Source: an uncultured Bacillota bacterium (GTDB lineage Bacteria; Bacillota_I; Bacilli_A; Culicoidibacterales; ZOR0006). Taken from it: 64,000 nucleotides of DNA. Position numbers and translations under genes: made by a program. Positions 63,487-64,000 of this stretch are shown here, in pieces; within the stretch, counting starts at the first letter, position 1, and each line of letters starts with the position of its first letter. The notes under the pieces are model-generated. The model searched no databases. It was given only the letters and a program-made list of their open reading frames with translations, and was not told the origin of the DNA. The stretch spans positions 1 through 64,000 of the forward strand of contig CAMFJD010000002.1 of assembly GCA_945956935.1 (NCBI GenBank), written 5' to 3'.

Positions 63487-64000
63487 TCCATATGAATTAA
63501 GTCAAGGGAATTTTGGCCTTGAACGAGAAGCGCTGCGTGTGAATCGTAATGGTGAAATTGCGCATACGGATCATCCGAGCGTTTTTGGTGATAAATTATC
63601 TCATCCTTATATTACAACTGATTTTGCTGAAAGTCAGGTGGAACTTATCACGCCAACTTTCTCAACACCAGCAAAAGCACATGAGTTTTTAACAGCATTA
63701 TACGATATTGTGGCACTTGAACTAGGAGATGAACTTTTATGGCCACAGTCAATGCCAGCAATTGTCGATGAAACAAAAATTACGGTGGCAACGTATGGTC
63801 CAGATGGTGAAAGTGCGCGACTTTATCGTGAGCATTTGGCGAAGCGTTATGGTGTGAAAAAACAACTGATTTCGGGAATTCATTTTAATTTTTCATTTGC
63901 TGATGAACTATTGCGAAAATGGTATCAATTTAGTGATCATTCGTTAACGTATAGTGATTTTTGTAATCAAGTATATTTAAAGCTTGTTCGACAATATTTA
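63461..64000 (+). CDS. glutamate-cysteine ligase, N-terminal part (GshF/GshA), cut by window end
   Basis: 180 codons run open to the window edge. The frame starts MKQILKQCSPYELSQGNFGL, then EREALRVNRNGEIAHTDHP, YITTDFAESQVELITPTF and ELLWPQSMP, which are hallmarks of gamma-glutamylcysteine synthetase of the GshA/GshF type. In many Bacillota it is fused to an ATP-grasp glutathione synthetase; whether that is so here cannot be seen. The start lies inside the MATE gene. Glutathione made here could be exported by CydDC (inference). Confidence 0.88.
   Translation, partial: MKQILKQCSPYELSQGNFGLEREALRVNRNGEIAHTDHPSVFGDKLSHPYITTDFAESQVELITPTFSTPAKAHEFLTALYDIVALELGDELLWPQSMPAIVDETKITVATYGPDGESARLYREHLAKRYGVKKQLISGIHFNFSFADELLRKWYQFSDHSLTYSDFCNQVYLKLVRQYL

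Overview
The window is one dense chromosomal segment of a low-GC member of the Bacillota. No plasmid, phage, insertion sequence, rRNA, tRNA or CRISPR array is visible. Evidence for the lineage: ParE/ParC of the GrlB/GrlA type, strong AGGAGG ribosome binding sites, a sortase LPXTG protein, GshF/GshA-type glutathione synthesis, and gene orders known from Bacilli (trmFO-xerC, rpsB-tsf-pyrH-frr, aroQ-pepQ-efp, nusB-xseA-xseB-ispA-dxs-tlyA-recN). The species cannot be named from the sequence. Relative to Bacillus the blocks are shortened or interrupted: hslVU-codY is missing after xerC, uppS-cdsA after frr, accBC and folD near nusB, and argR between tlyA and recN.

Layout. 1-8.5 kb: topoisomerase IV (parE-parC), a small YjzC-like gene with a Fur-like box in its promoter, a flippase-like membrane protein divergent from a glycosyltransferase, a small unknown gene and rpsT. 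8.8-13 kb: the CydDC thiol/glutathione exporter, a frameshifted YgbA-type pseudogene and a DUF454 membrane protein. 13.2-20.3 kb: lepA, then a complete siderophore ABC importer (lipoprotein, two permeases, ATPase) with an MFS transporter behind it. 20.4-30.5 kb: yggS, coaBC, hflX, an aminotransferase paired with an unusual HPr-kinase/PEPCK-like P-loop protein, a beta-hydroxyacid dehydrogenase, cinA, plsY and dprA. 30.5-38.4 kb: topA, trmFO, xerC, rpsB, tsf, pyrH, frr.

38.4-39.6 kb is the most unusual part: about 1.16 kb without a gene that holds a long nested hairpin, two strong intrinsic terminators, an exact 17-bp direct repeat, further degenerate repeat units, and a near-consensus Fur-type box. 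It may encode small structured RNAs. 39.6-42.3 kb carries a nitroreductase, a small membrane protein, aroQ and pepQ. About 1 kb of apparently decayed DNA and a three-gene ABC-2 transporter (43.3-45.8 kb) then split pepQ from efp. 45.9-52.8 kb is the efp/asp23/nusB/xseAB/ispA/dxs/tlyA block. 52.9-58.4 kb holds kup, a cell-wall-anchored 5'-nucleotidase and two uncharacterised genes, in the place usually taken by argR. 58.5-64 kb carries recN, a 39-residue membrane peptide gene on the opposite strand, dinB, an ArsC/LMW-phosphatase protein, a MATE pump and the 5' part of gshF/gshA, cut by the window edge.

Taken together, the genes cover DNA topology and repair, translation, isoprenoid synthesis by the MEP route, CoA and phospholipid synthesis, iron uptake, K+ uptake, and thiol redox (CydDC plus glutathione synthesis). 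Most calls rest on motifs read by eye. Start sites were adjusted where a Shine-Dalgarno sequence pointed to an internal codon.
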